Shown: positions 45,340 to 53,658 of the stretch, in pieces
Layout of the letters: each line of letters starts with the position of its first letter
How positions within the stretch are numbered: position 1 is the first letter of the stretch
Notes under the pieces: model-generated
Databases searched by the model: none
Told to the model about the DNA's origin: nothing
What the model saw: only the letters and a program-made list of their open reading frames with translations
From: an uncultured Roseateles sp.
GTDB taxonomy: Bacteria; Pseudomonadota; Gammaproteobacteria; Burkholderiales; Burkholderiaceae_C
Direction of reading: 5' to 3'
DNA: 64,000 nucleotides
NCBI RefSeq assembly: GCF_963422335.1
Contig: NZ_OY729424.1
Coordinates: 2,232,001-2,296,000 of the forward strand
Program-made: the position numbers and the translations under genes

Positions 45340-46587
45340 ATGCAGACCATCATTCCCCTGAACGCTCCCCGCGTCAGCGCCTGGCGCATTGTGCTGATAC
45401 TGCTGGCGGTGATGATCGCGCTGCCGGCCTTCGTGATGGGCGCCGAGCTGAGCCATGCGCTCGGTGCCGTCGGCGCCATCAAATCCAGCCTGGCTGGCGG
45501 TGCGATCCTGGCGCTGATCGCGGCCCTGGCCGGCGCCGCCGGCGCGCGAGCGCGCAAGACCACCTACGAGCTGATCACCGACGCCTTCGGCCCGCAGGGC
45601 GCGCGCCTGGCCAATGGCGTGCTGGGCCTGAGCATCCTGGGCTGGTACGGCGTGGTGGCAATGATGTTCGGTCATGCGCTGGCCTCGGTCAGTCCGGCCC
45701 TGGCGGGTGCACCGATCTGGGCGCTGGCGCTGGGCGGCTGCGTACTGACCACCCTGACGGCAATGGTCGGCTTTCGCGCCCTCGATCTGCTCTCCGCCGT
45801 GACCACGCCGCTGAAGCTCTTGCTGCTGCTCTGGACTTTCGTCGCCGCGCTGCGTGGCGGGCTGGACCCGGTCTGGACCTTTGTGCCGGCCAGTGTGATG
45901 CCGCTGGGCCTGGGCGTGTCGATGGTGGCTGGCGGTTTGATGGTCGGCGCCGTGCTGTCGCCCGACATCTGCCGCTTCGCGCGCTCGCCCTGGCATGCGG
46001 CCCTGGCCTGTGCGCTGGCCTATGGCCTGGGCTTTCCGCTGGTGCTGACCCTGGCCGGCTTCCCCAGCCTGGCCAGCGGCGACAAGGACCTGGTGCGCAT
46101 CATGCTGACCCTGGGCCTGGGCGTGCCGGCGCTGCTGATCGTCGCGCTGACGGCCTGGTCGACGAACAGCTTCAACCTCTATGCCGCCACCTTGATCGGC
46201 AGCACCCTGCGGCCGCGCCAGCCGCCCTGGCAACTGACCCTGGTGGCCGGCATCGCCGGCACGCTGCTGGGCCTGGCCGGTATCAGCGAGGGGCTGGTGC
46301 CCTATCTGTTATGGCTGGGCGTGTGCATACCGCCGATTGCCGGCATCTATCTGGTGAATGCGGTGCTGGTGCCGCGCAGTTCCCGTGCGGCATCGAACTG
46401 GCATGCCGATGCCTTGATCGCCTGGGTGCTGGGCAGCGGCTGGGCGGCCCTGGCGCCGCGCTGGGGCCTGGCCTTGACGCCGGTGCCGGCACTGGACTCG
46501 ATTGCCGTGGCCGCGCTGAGCTACTGGCTGCTGCGCTACTTGCTGCGCGAGCCCATCAACTCCTCGGCCAGAAACCCGGCGTCGTAG
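45340..46587 (+). CDS. NCS1-like cytosine/purine/hydantoin permease (CodB-type)
   Basis: 415-aa inner-membrane permease with about 12 transmembrane helices. It matches the CodB side of the NCS1 family: SAWRIVLILLAVMIALPAFVMGAEL near the start (45376-45450), GWYGVVAMMFGHALA and a central LDLLSAVTTPLKLLLLLW segment. NCS1 proteins carry nucleobases, hydantoins and related heterocycles with Na+ or H+. It starts 3 bp after the DUF917 stop and ends the operon. Its last 52 bp overlap the end of a convergent peptidase gene. Confidence 0.85.
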   Translation: MQTIIPLNAPRVSAWRIVLILLAVMIALPAFVMGAELSHALGAVGAIKSSLAGGAILALIAALAGAAGARARKTTYELITDAFGPQGARLANGVLGLSILGWYGVVAMMFGHALASVSPALAGAPIWALALGGCVLTTLTAMVGFRALDLLSAVTTPLKLLLLLWTFVAALRGGLDPVWTFVPASVMPLGLGVSMVAGGLMVGAVLSPDICRFARSPWHAALACALAYGLGFPLVLTLAGFPSLASGDKDLVRIMLTLGLGVPALLIVALTAWSTNSFNLYAATLIGSTLRPRQPPWQLTLVAGIAGTLLGLAGISEGLVPYLLWLGVCIPPIAGIYLVNAVLVPRSSRAASNWHADALIAWVLGSGWAALAPRWGLALTPVPALDSIAVAALSYWLLRYLLREPINSSARNPAS

Positions 46588-48608
46588 ATCTGCCGGAGCA
46601 CCGCGAGAATGGCGCCGCTGTGCACGGCCACCGTGCGGTTGACACGCTCGTCGAACGAGAAGGCGCCGCCTATCGATTCGATATTGCCGTCGAACACCAG
46701 GCCGACAACTTCGCCCTTGGCATTGAGCATCGGGCTGCCCGAGTTGCCGCCGATGATGTCGTTGTTGCTGACGAAGTTGAAGCGCTGCTGCAGATTCAGC
46801 TGCCCCTGCCGGGCCAGCCAGCTCGGCGGCAGGGCAAACGGCGCCGCGCCGGTGGCGCGCTTGAAGGCGCCACCGAAGTCGGTGTAGGGCGCCACCGCTT
46901 GGCCGCGTACGGGCCAGCCCTTGACCTCGCCGTAGGACAGGCGCAGCGTGAAGGTGGCGTCCGGGTAGGCGCTCTTGCCGGTCTGGGCAAAGCGGGCCGC
47001 GGCGATGCGCTCGGCGCTTTTCTCCTCGACGGCTCTTACCTCGGCCTCCCACTGCGCGCGCAAGGCGCGGGCCCTGGGTTCGACCCGCAGGGCCAGTTGG
47101 ATGAAGGGATCGCTCGAGGCCTGCACCGCCGCAAGGCCCCCCTGCCACAGACGCAGGCGCTCGGCGGGGTCGGCGAGCTGTGTGCCGGCCACCAGCCGGG
47201 CGGCCATCGCTTCGGGCGACTCGTTGCCCAGCACCTGCTTGACCAGCGCGTCATCGGGGCCCAGGGTCTCACGCAGCTTGGACAGCGCCCAGCCGAGCCG
47301 GGCCGTTTCCAGCGCCGGGTAGATGGGGGCAGGTGACTCCAGGGCCTGCTCCAGCTGGGGCAGGTTGTTGTCGGCAAACTCGCGCAGCCGCTCGCCATTG
47401 GGCAGCGCACGCTCGACGGCGCCGCGCACCAGGGTTCGCGCATGGCGGAAGTAGGCGCTGTTGAAGGCCCGGCCGCCCTCGACCATATCGTGCGCAGGCG
47501 CCAGCTGCCTGGCGCGGGCCTGCGCGCCGGCCATGGCAGCGAAGGCATCGCCGACCTCACGCCTGAGCTCGGGGCGGCTGCGAATGAAGGCCAGCAGCTT
47601 GCGCTCCTCGTCGCGCTTGGCCTGCATCAAGGCCGGGTCGCTGAGGGCCAGCAGCTCACCGCGCAGGACCTTGATGTAGTTCTCCGCGCCCTCCAATTCG
47701 GTCGTCACCTGGCGGGCCTGCTCGACGCCCTGGCGGCCGTACTGCAGCTGCAGGCCGCGCAGCTCGGACAGGCGGGGCAGGGTGTGCAGCGCGGTTCTGT
47801 CGCGCAACGTCTCCAGCTGCGCCACCGTCAGCAGGCGCTGGGTGTCGCCCGGGTGGCCGGTGACCAGGGTCAGCTCGCCGGGTTCGGCGCCCTCGGGCTT
47901 GAACGGGAAGAAGTTCTGCGTTTGCACCGGTTTGCCGTCCTCGTAGGCGCGCAGCAAGCCGATGTCGAGGGCATAGCGGGGGAACATGAAATTGTCCGGG
48001 TCACCGCCGAAATTGGCGATGGCGAACTCGGGCACCCAGACCAGGCGCACGTCGGCGTAGCGGTGGTAGCGGTAGAGCTGGTACTGGCCGCCCTGGTACA
48101 AGCTGACCAGATCGCAGCGGGTGCGCTCGGTGTCGTCGCCACGGCAGGCCTGGGTCAGCTGCGCCTGCACCGCGTTGCGGGCCTTCTGGTAGGCCTCGCC
48201 GCTCAGCCCTTGGGTGGCTTTCCTGACGGCTGCGGTGACATCGCTGATCTGATCCAGCCGGTTCAGCTCGACCTCGGGGCAGCGCAGCTCCTGCGCGCGA
48301 TCACGGGCGAGAAAACCGTTGGCGACCTGGTCGTTGCTGGCGCTGGACAGCTGCTCGACGCAATCGATCACGCAGTGGTGATTGGTCATCACCAGCCCGT
48401 CGGCCGAGACGAAGGCGCCGGAGCAGCCGCCGGCCACGCGCAGCGAGGCCTGCCTCAGCCTGTCGACCCAGGCGGCGCTGGGCGCGAAGTCGTACTGGGC
48501 CCGCATCTGCTTGAGCGGCAGATTGTCCAGGGTCCACATGCCTTCGGCGGCAAAGCCGGGGGCTGCCAGCAGGGCCAGCAGCGCTGTTGCGACAGTTTTT
48601 GCTTTCAT
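46536..48608 (-). CDS. S46-family dipeptidyl peptidase (DPP7-like)
   Basis: 690-aa secreted or periplasmic exopeptidase that releases dipeptides from peptide N-termini. The signal peptide ends near residue 21 (APGFAAEG). The chymotrypsin-like triad is H78 (TNHHCV), an Asp in [13 protein letters not shown] and S623 (GGNSGSPM). Gly occupies position 641, 18 residues after the Ser, in FDGN; in P. gingivalis enzymes this site is Gly in DPP7 and Arg in DPP11. That suggests preference for hydrophobic rather than acidic P1 residues. ATG 48608 begins the signal peptide; the frame is open upstream but not signal-like. It could feed the peptide uptake system encoded at 27-36 kb. Confidence 0.9.
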   Translation of the reverse strand: MKAKTVATALLALLAAPGFAAEGMWTLDNLPLKQMRAQYDFAPSAAWVDRLRQASLRVAGGCSGAFVSADGLVMTNHHCVIDCVEQLSSASNDQVANGFLARDRAQELRCPEVELNRLDQISDVTAAVRKATQGLSGEAYQKARNAVQAQLTQACRGDDTERTRCDLVSLYQGGQYQLYRYHRYADVRLVWVPEFAIANFGGDPDNFMFPRYALDIGLLRAYEDGKPVQTQNFFPFKPEGAEPGELTLVTGHPGDTQRLLTVAQLETLRDRTALHTLPRLSELRGLQLQYGRQGVEQARQVTTELEGAENYIKVLRGELLALSDPALMQAKRDEERKLLAFIRSRPELRREVGDAFAAMAGAQARARQLAPAHDMVEGGRAFNSAYFRHARTLVRGAVERALPNGERLREFADNNLPQLEQALESPAPIYPALETARLGWALSKLRETLGPDDALVKQVLGNESPEAMAARLVAGTQLADPAERLRLWQGGLAAVQASSDPFIQLALRVEPRARALRAQWEAEVRAVEEKSAERIAAARFAQTGKSAYPDATFTLRLSYGEVKGWPVRGQAVAPYTDFGGAFKRATGAAPFALPPSWLARQGQLNLQQRFNFVSNNDIIGGNSGSPMLNAKGEVVGLVFDGNIESIGGAFSFDERVNRTVAVHSGAILAVLRQIYDAGFLAEELMGSRSK

Positions 48609-48728
48609 CGAAGCTCCCTTGAAACGTCGGTACCGGGGCATAGCGTAACCGCGCCGGCCGGGCCCGGCGCTGCAGGAATTGGGGGCTTGGAGTACAAGGC
48701 GTGGTGTCCACTGCCTGCCGAGACCGCC

Positions 48729-50126
48729 ATGACCCCGCCCGCCACCCGCACCGAAAAAGACTCGATGGGCCCGATCGAGGTCGATGCCCACCGCCTCTGG
48801 GGCGCACAGACCCAGCGCAGCCTCTTGTACTTCGCCATCTCGGACGAGCGCATGCCGGTGGCCGTGATCGAGGCTCTGGTGCTGGTCAAGCGCCTGGCCG
48901 CCGGTGTGAACGCTCGGCTGGGCCTGCTGGATACGGCCAAGGCCGAGGCAATTCAGCGCGCCGCCGACGAGGTGCTGGCGGGTGGCCACCGCGAGGAATT
49001 TCCGCTCTCGCTGTGGCAGACCGGCTCGGGCACGCAGAGCAATATGAATGTCAACGAGGTGCTGGCCAATCGCGCCTCAGAGTTGCTGGGCGGCGAGCGC
49101 GGCTCGGTCCGTCTGGTGCATCCGAACGATGACGTGAACCTGGGCCAGTCGTCCAACGATGTGTTCCCGACCGCGATGCACATGGCCGCCGCGCGGGCCG
49201 TGCAGCAGCGCTTGCGCCCGGCGCTGCAGCGACTGTTGCAGACGATGGATGCCAAGTCGAACGAGTTCGCCGCCATCGTCAAGCTCGGCCGCACCCATTT
49301 GCAGGACGCCACGCCGCTGACCCTGGGCCAGGAGTTCTCCGGCTACGCGGCCCAGCTGCGCCATGCCGATGCGGCCCTGCAGGCCAGCGCGTCGGGCTTG
49401 TACGAGCTGGCCATCGGCGGCACGGCGGTGGGCACGGGCCTGAACACCGATGCGCGCTTTGGCGGGCTGATGGCAGCGGCGATCGCCGAGGCGATGGAGC
49501 TGCCCTTCGTCACCGCACCCAACAAGTTCGCTGCGCTGGCCGGCCACGAGCCGCTGGTGTTTGCCCATGGCGCGCTGAAGACGCTGGCCGTGGCGCTGAC
49601 CAAGATTGCCAACGATGTACGCTGGCTGTCCTCCGGACCGCGCTCGGGCCTGGGCGAGCTGCAGATTCCCGAGAACGAGCCGGGCAGCTCCATCATGCCG
49701 GGCAAGGTCAACCCGACCCAGGCCGAGGCGCTGACCATGCTCAGCGCCCAGGTCATGGGCAATGACGTGGCCATGACCATTGGCGGCGCCTCGGGCCACT
49801 TCGAACTGAATGTCTACAAGCCGCTGCTGGCCCACAACTTCCTGCAGAGCGCCCGCCTGCTGGCCGATGGCTGCCTCAGCTTCGAGGCGCACTGCCTGCG
49901 GGGGCTGCGGGCCAACGAGGCGCGCATCGCCGCCCTGGTGCAGGGCTCGCTGATGCTGGTGACGGCGCTGGCACCCCACATCGGCTACGAACGCGCGGCC
50001 AAGATCGCCCAGCGCGCCCATCAGGACGGCAGCAGCCTGCGCGAGGCGGCGCTGCTTCTGGGCTATGTCAGTGGTGATGATTTCGACGCCTGGGTCCAGC
50101 CCGGCCGCATGACCGGACCGGGTTGA
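48729..50126 (+). CDS. fumC: Class II fumarate hydratase (fumarase C)
   Basis: 465-aa TCA-cycle enzyme converting fumarate and malate, iron-free and oxygen-stable. Family hallmarks are [19 protein letters not shown] (substrate-binding), [11 protein letters not shown] with the catalytic His and [13 protein letters not shown] (about 317-329) with the catalytic Ser loop. ATG 48729 gives the standard length; the frame is open far upstream, but that part is antisense to the peptidase gene. It is divergent from the S46 peptidase with 120 bp between them. The gene appears to be monocistronic. Confidence 0.95.
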   Translation: MTPPATRTEKDSMGPIEVDAHRLWGAQTQRSLLYFAISDERMPVAVIEALVLVKRLAAGVNARLGLLDTAKAEAIQRAADEVLAGGHREEFPLSLWQTGSGTQSNMNVNEVLANRASELLGGERGSVRLVHPNDDVNLGQSSNDVFPTAMHMAAARAVQQRLRPALQRLLQTMDAKSNEFAAIVKLGRTHLQDATPLTLGQEFSGYAAQLRHADAALQASASGLYELAIGGTAVGTGLNTDARFGGLMAAAIAEAMELPFVTAPNKFAALAGHEPLVFAHGALKTLAVALTKIANDVRWLSSGPRSGLGELQIPENEPGSSIMPGKVNPTQAEALTMLSAQVMGNDVAMTIGGASGHFELNVYKPLLAHNFLQSARLLADGCLSFEAHCLRGLRANEARIAALVQGSLMLVTALAPHIGYERAAKIAQRAHQDGSSLREAALLLGYVSGDDFDAWVQPGRMTGPG

Positions 50127-50353
50127 GAGTGGCAGCGGCGTGGCTGGCTGGCTGTCAACATCAAATAGCGGGCTTCTGTGCAGTTGGTAGCGAAGCGCCG
50201 CGCTTTGTCGCGGGCGGTACGGGAAAGCCCTCTATGATGGCAAGCAACCGGGTCTGAGCGGGGGCTGGCGGCATGGTCCGTCGGCGCAGGGCCGCTCGGG
50301 CCGAAGCGGCGCCTGGCGCCACTCCATCGCACAAGAAAGGCCAGGGTCCCACT

Positions 50354-50983
50354 ATGTCCACTCCGAACGAAGCCGCATCGGTTCAGCCGGACACGCGCGC
50401 ACGCCTGGGCAGCATTGCCCGCGAATTGCACGAGGGCCTGCGTACCCTGGGTGCCGACACCGAGCTGCACCGGGTGATGCAGGAGATACCGAACGCCCGG
50501 GAGCGGCTCGACCATGTGTCGCGGATGACGGAAAACGCCGCCAACAAGGTGCTGAGCCTGGTCGAGTCTGCCAAGCCCGAGTTCGACAGCGTCACCAACC
50601 GCGGCCGCGAGCTGTCCGAGGCGCTGGCCCGCATGGCCACCTCGCCCGACATCAGCGTCGAGCGCGCGCGCGCGATGATGAAGCTGTGTGGCGACTACCT
50701 GGGCAAGTCGTCCGACTTCATGGAGAAGCAGAATTCGGTGCTGACCCAGATCATGATGGCCCAGGACTTTCAGGATCTGTCCGGCCAGGTGATCAAGAAG
50801 GTCATAGACATCATCACCCGCACCGAGGAACAGCTGATCATGGTGCTGGTGGACACCGCGCCGGAGAAGATCGAAGTCAAGGCCGAGGCCGGCAGCACCG
50901 AAGACCTGCAAGGTCCCCAGGTGCCGGACAAGGCGCTGAAGCAGGACGATGTGGACGACCTGCTGGCGAGCCTGGGATTCTGA
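50354..50983 (+). CDS. cheZ: Chemotaxis protein phosphatase CheZ
   Basis: 209-aa phosphatase that dephosphorylates CheY-P. A long helical hairpin carries the catalytic motif DLSGQ with D141 and Q145, matching D143 and Q147 of E. coli CheZ, in the block MMAQDFQDLSGQVIKKV. A flexible linker leads to the C-terminal CheY-binding helix, KQDDVDDLLASLGF. ATG 50354 follows AAGAAAGGCC; earlier in-frame residues from 50273 are not conserved. It lies outside a chemotaxis cluster, between fumC and the convergent cyanophycin synthetase. In many Burkholderiales cheZ follows cheY, so this placement is unusual. Confidence 0.93.
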   Translation: MSTPNEAASVQPDTRARLGSIARELHEGLRTLGADTELHRVMQEIPNARERLDHVSRMTENAANKVLSLVESAKPEFDSVTNRGRELSEALARMATSPDISVERARAMMKLCGDYLGKSSDFMEKQNSVLTQIMMAQDFQDLSGQVIKKVIDIITRTEEQLIMVLVDTAPEKIEVKAEAGSTEDLQGPQVPDKALKQDDVDDLLASLGF

Positions 50984-50987
50984 AGAC

Positions 50988-51051
50988 ATTGCGGGACAGA
51001 CCTTGCGACCTGGCCGGTAGGCCAGCCGCACGCTCTGTCCCCAACTGACTG
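50988..51051 (+). repeat. Convergent-gap hairpin repeat, copy 2
   Basis: Outer stem GGGACAGA (50993-51000) with TCTGTCCC (51034-51041), a perfect match; inner stem CTGGCC (51010-51015) with GGCCAG (51020-51025). Flanks ATTGCGGG and CCCCAACTGACTG match the other two copies. It fills the gap between cheZ and the convergent cphA gene. Likely a bidirectional terminator. Confidence 0.75.
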
Positions 51052-51058
51052 GGTGACT

Positions 51059-53626
51059 TCAGCCTTCGCTGACCCGCTTCGCCAAATGCGCCAGCGCTTC
51101 TTCCACCTGATCCACCAGGATCAGGCACAGCTCGCCCGGCTGCAGCCGTGACAGCGCGGTGTCGATGGCGATGAATTCGCCGCGGATCTCATCGATCTTG
51201 CTGGTGCGCGTGGCGCCGGCCAGGCCCTTGCGCAGCAGGGCCACGACCTCGCCGTCCTCACGGCCGCGCTGACAGGCGTCCTCGAACAGGATCACCTCGT
51301 CGAAGGCGCCGCCAAGTATCACTGTCTGCTCGGTGATGTCCTCGTCGCGGCGATCACCGGCGCCGCTGATCACCACCGATCGACGCGTGGCCGGCATCGC
51401 CTGCACCGCGCCCACCAGGGCGCGCATCGCATCGGCGTTGTGGCCGTAGTCGGCGATCACCGTGGCACCGCGATAGTCCATCACATTGAAGCGGCCGGGC
51501 GCGTTGTCGGCATCGGTGACGAAGCTGGACAGGCCGCGGCGCACCGCATCCCAGTTCAGGCCCGCGCCCCAGCCGGCGGCCATGGCCGCCATCACGTTCT
51601 CGACCTGGAAGGCGATGCTGCCGTTGCGGGTGATGGGCACATCGCGCAGGCTCACACTCTCGCGCCAGGCGCCCTGGGCGGCGATCAGGCAGTCGCCCTC
51701 GACGTAGACGATGCGCTTGCCCTGGGCGCGGTGCGTGGCCATCACCGGATGGTGGCGGTCGGCCGCGAAATAGATGATCTCGCCGGGGCAGACCGAGGCC
51801 ATGGCGGCCACGATCGGGTCAGCGGCATTGAGCACCGCATAGCCGCCGGGGGCGACGTTCTGCACGATCACGCGCTTCAGCAGCGCCAGTTCCTCGACCG
51901 TGTTGATGTAGTTCATGCCCAGATGGTCGCCGGCGCCCAGATTGGTGACGACGGCCACCTGGCAGCGGTCGAAGCCCAGGCCTTCGCGCAGAATGCCGCC
52001 GCGGGCGGTCTCGAACACGGCCGCGTCCACATCCGGGTGCATCAGCACATTGCGCGCGCTCTTCGGGCCCGAGCAGTCGCCGCTGTCGATCTGCCGGCCT
52101 TCGACGTAGACGCCGTCGGTATTGGTCATGCCCACGCGCAGACCGCTGGTGGCGAACAGATGGGCGATCACCCGCGACACGGTGGTCTTGCCATTGGTGC
52201 CAGTGACGGCCACGACCGGAATGCGGCCATCGTCGCCATAGCTGTAGAGATTGCCGACCATGGCCTCGCCGACATGGCGAGGCTTGCCGTAGGACGGGCT
52301 CAGGTGCATGCGCAGACCCGGCGCGGCATTGACCTCGACGATGCCGCCCGACTGCTCCTCCAGCGGCATCAGCACGCTTTCGCAGACCACATCGACGCCG
52401 CAGATATGCAGGCCGACCATGCGCGCCGCCGCCACGGCGCTGGCCGCGACCTCGGGGTGCACGTCATCGGTCACGTCGGTGGCGGTGCCGCCGGTGCTCA
52501 GGTTCGCGTTGTTGCGCAAAATCACGCGTCGGCCCTTGTCGGGCACGGACTCGGGAACCAGGCCCTGCATGCCCAGGCGCGAGACGGCGATGTCATCGAA
52601 GCGGATCTTGGTCAGCGAGGTGGCGTGGCCGCTGCCACGCTTGGGGTCGCTGTTGACGATGTCCACCAGCTCGCGCACCGTGTGCTTGCCGTCGCCTATC
52701 ACATGGGGAGGGTCACGTCTTGCGGCGGCGACCAGGCGTTCACCGACCACCAGCAGGCGGAAGTCGTTGCCCGGCAGATACTTTTCGACCATCACCTCGC
52801 CGATCTCCTCGGCTGCCTTGTAGGCCACTTCCAGATGCTCGCGGCTGACCACGTTGACGGTCACGCCCTTGCCCTGGTTGCCGTCCTGGGGCTTGAGCAC
52901 CACCGGCAGGCCGATCTGCAGGGCCACCGCCCAGGCGTCATCGACGCTGGACACCGGCCTGCCATGGGGCACCGGCACGCCGGCGGCATGCAGCAGCTTC
53001 TTGGTCAGGTCCTTGTCCTGGGCGATCGATTCGGCCACCGCGCTGGTGGTGTCCATTTCGGCGGCCTGGATGCGGCGCTGGCGCGAGCCCCAGCCGAACT
53101 GCACCAGCGACCCTTGAGTCAAACGGCGGAACGGGATGCCACGGGCGACGGCCGCCTCGACGATGGAGCCGGTGCTGGGCCCCATGCGCACGTCTTCATC
53201 GAGCTCGCGCAGCTGGGCCACGGCGGCGGCACCGTCGAAGGGCTCATCGGCCAGCACCGCGTTGACCAGCGCCTGGGCCAAGTCGAACGCCAGGCGGCCG
53301 ACGTCTTCTTCGCTGTACTCGACCACGACCTGGTAGATGCCGGGTTCGGAGGTGACATTGGTGCGGCTGAAGGTGACCGGGCAGCCGGCCTGGGCCTGCA
53401 GCGCCAGGGCCGCGGCCTCCAGCACATGGGCGATCGAGATCGGGCCCTGGTGGCCCACCGGCTCCAGCGCGCCTATGGCCGGAAAGCGGGCGCGCACCGC
53501 CGATTCGAAATTGGCCAGATCGGCCATGCTGCGCTCCGCGGCCGGGCAATTGACCACCGCCTCGATGGCGGTGTGGCGGCTCCAGAGATTCGGGCCGCGC
53601 AGGGCGCGTATGCGTGAAACTTCCAT
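51059..53626 (-). CDS. cphA: Cyanophycin synthetase (CphA1 type)
   Basis: 855-aa ligase that polymerises aspartate and arginine into cyanophycin, a nitrogen and carbon store. Order: an N-terminal domain, then an ATP-grasp domain (about 210-450; VVLKPQDGNQGKGVTVNV and VDVVCESVLMPLEEQSGGIV), then a Mur-ligase domain with an intact P-loop GTNGKTT (from residue 476). The C-terminal domain contains DYGHNADAMRALV. ATG 53626 gives the family's normal start, ISRIRALRGPNLWSRH. It lies 32 bp downstream of a second cyanophycin-synthetase-like gene on the same strand, so the pair is an operon. No cyanophycinase or isoaspartyl dipeptidase gene is in view. It is convergent with cheZ. Confidence 0.95.
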   Translation of the reverse strand: MEVSRIRALRGPNLWSRHTAIEAVVNCPAAERSMADLANFESAVRARFPAIGALEPVGHQGPISIAHVLEAAALALQAQAGCPVTFSRTNVTSEPGIYQVVVEYSEEDVGRLAFDLAQALVNAVLADEPFDGAAAVAQLRELDEDVRMGPSTGSIVEAAVARGIPFRRLTQGSLVQFGWGSRQRRIQAAEMDTTSAVAESIAQDKDLTKKLLHAAGVPVPHGRPVSSVDDAWAVALQIGLPVVLKPQDGNQGKGVTVNVVSREHLEVAYKAAEEIGEVMVEKYLPGNDFRLLVVGERLVAAARRDPPHVIGDGKHTVRELVDIVNSDPKRGSGHATSLTKIRFDDIAVSRLGMQGLVPESVPDKGRRVILRNNANLSTGGTATDVTDDVHPEVAASAVAAARMVGLHICGVDVVCESVLMPLEEQSGGIVEVNAAPGLRMHLSPSYGKPRHVGEAMVGNLYSYGDDGRIPVVAVTGTNGKTTVSRVIAHLFATSGLRVGMTNTDGVYVEGRQIDSGDCSGPKSARNVLMHPDVDAAVFETARGGILREGLGFDRCQVAVVTNLGAGDHLGMNYINTVEELALLKRVIVQNVAPGGYAVLNAADPIVAAMASVCPGEIIYFAADRHHPVMATHRAQGKRIVYVEGDCLIAAQGAWRESVSLRDVPITRNGSIAFQVENVMAAMAAGWGAGLNWDAVRRGLSSFVTDADNAPGRFNVMDYRGATVIADYGHNADAMRALVGAVQAMPATRRSVVISGAGDRRDEDITEQTVILGGAFDEVILFEDACQRGREDGEVVALLRKGLAGATRTSKIDEIRGEFIAIDTALSRLQPGELCLILVDQVEEALAHLAKRVSEG

Positions 53627-53658
53627 CGCTAGTTCTTTCTGCTGTGTTCGCCAGGCGC

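Noticed and set aside
47442..48728. N-terminal extension of fumC through the peptidase region
   Set aside because: Antisense to the S46 peptidase; fumarase C has standard length from ATG 48729.
51440..53617. Long + strand frame opposite the cphA gene, and a similar one at 53614-56018
   Set aside because: His/Ala/Asp-rich antisense translations with no family signature; the minus strand encodes cyanophycin synthetases with clear motifs.
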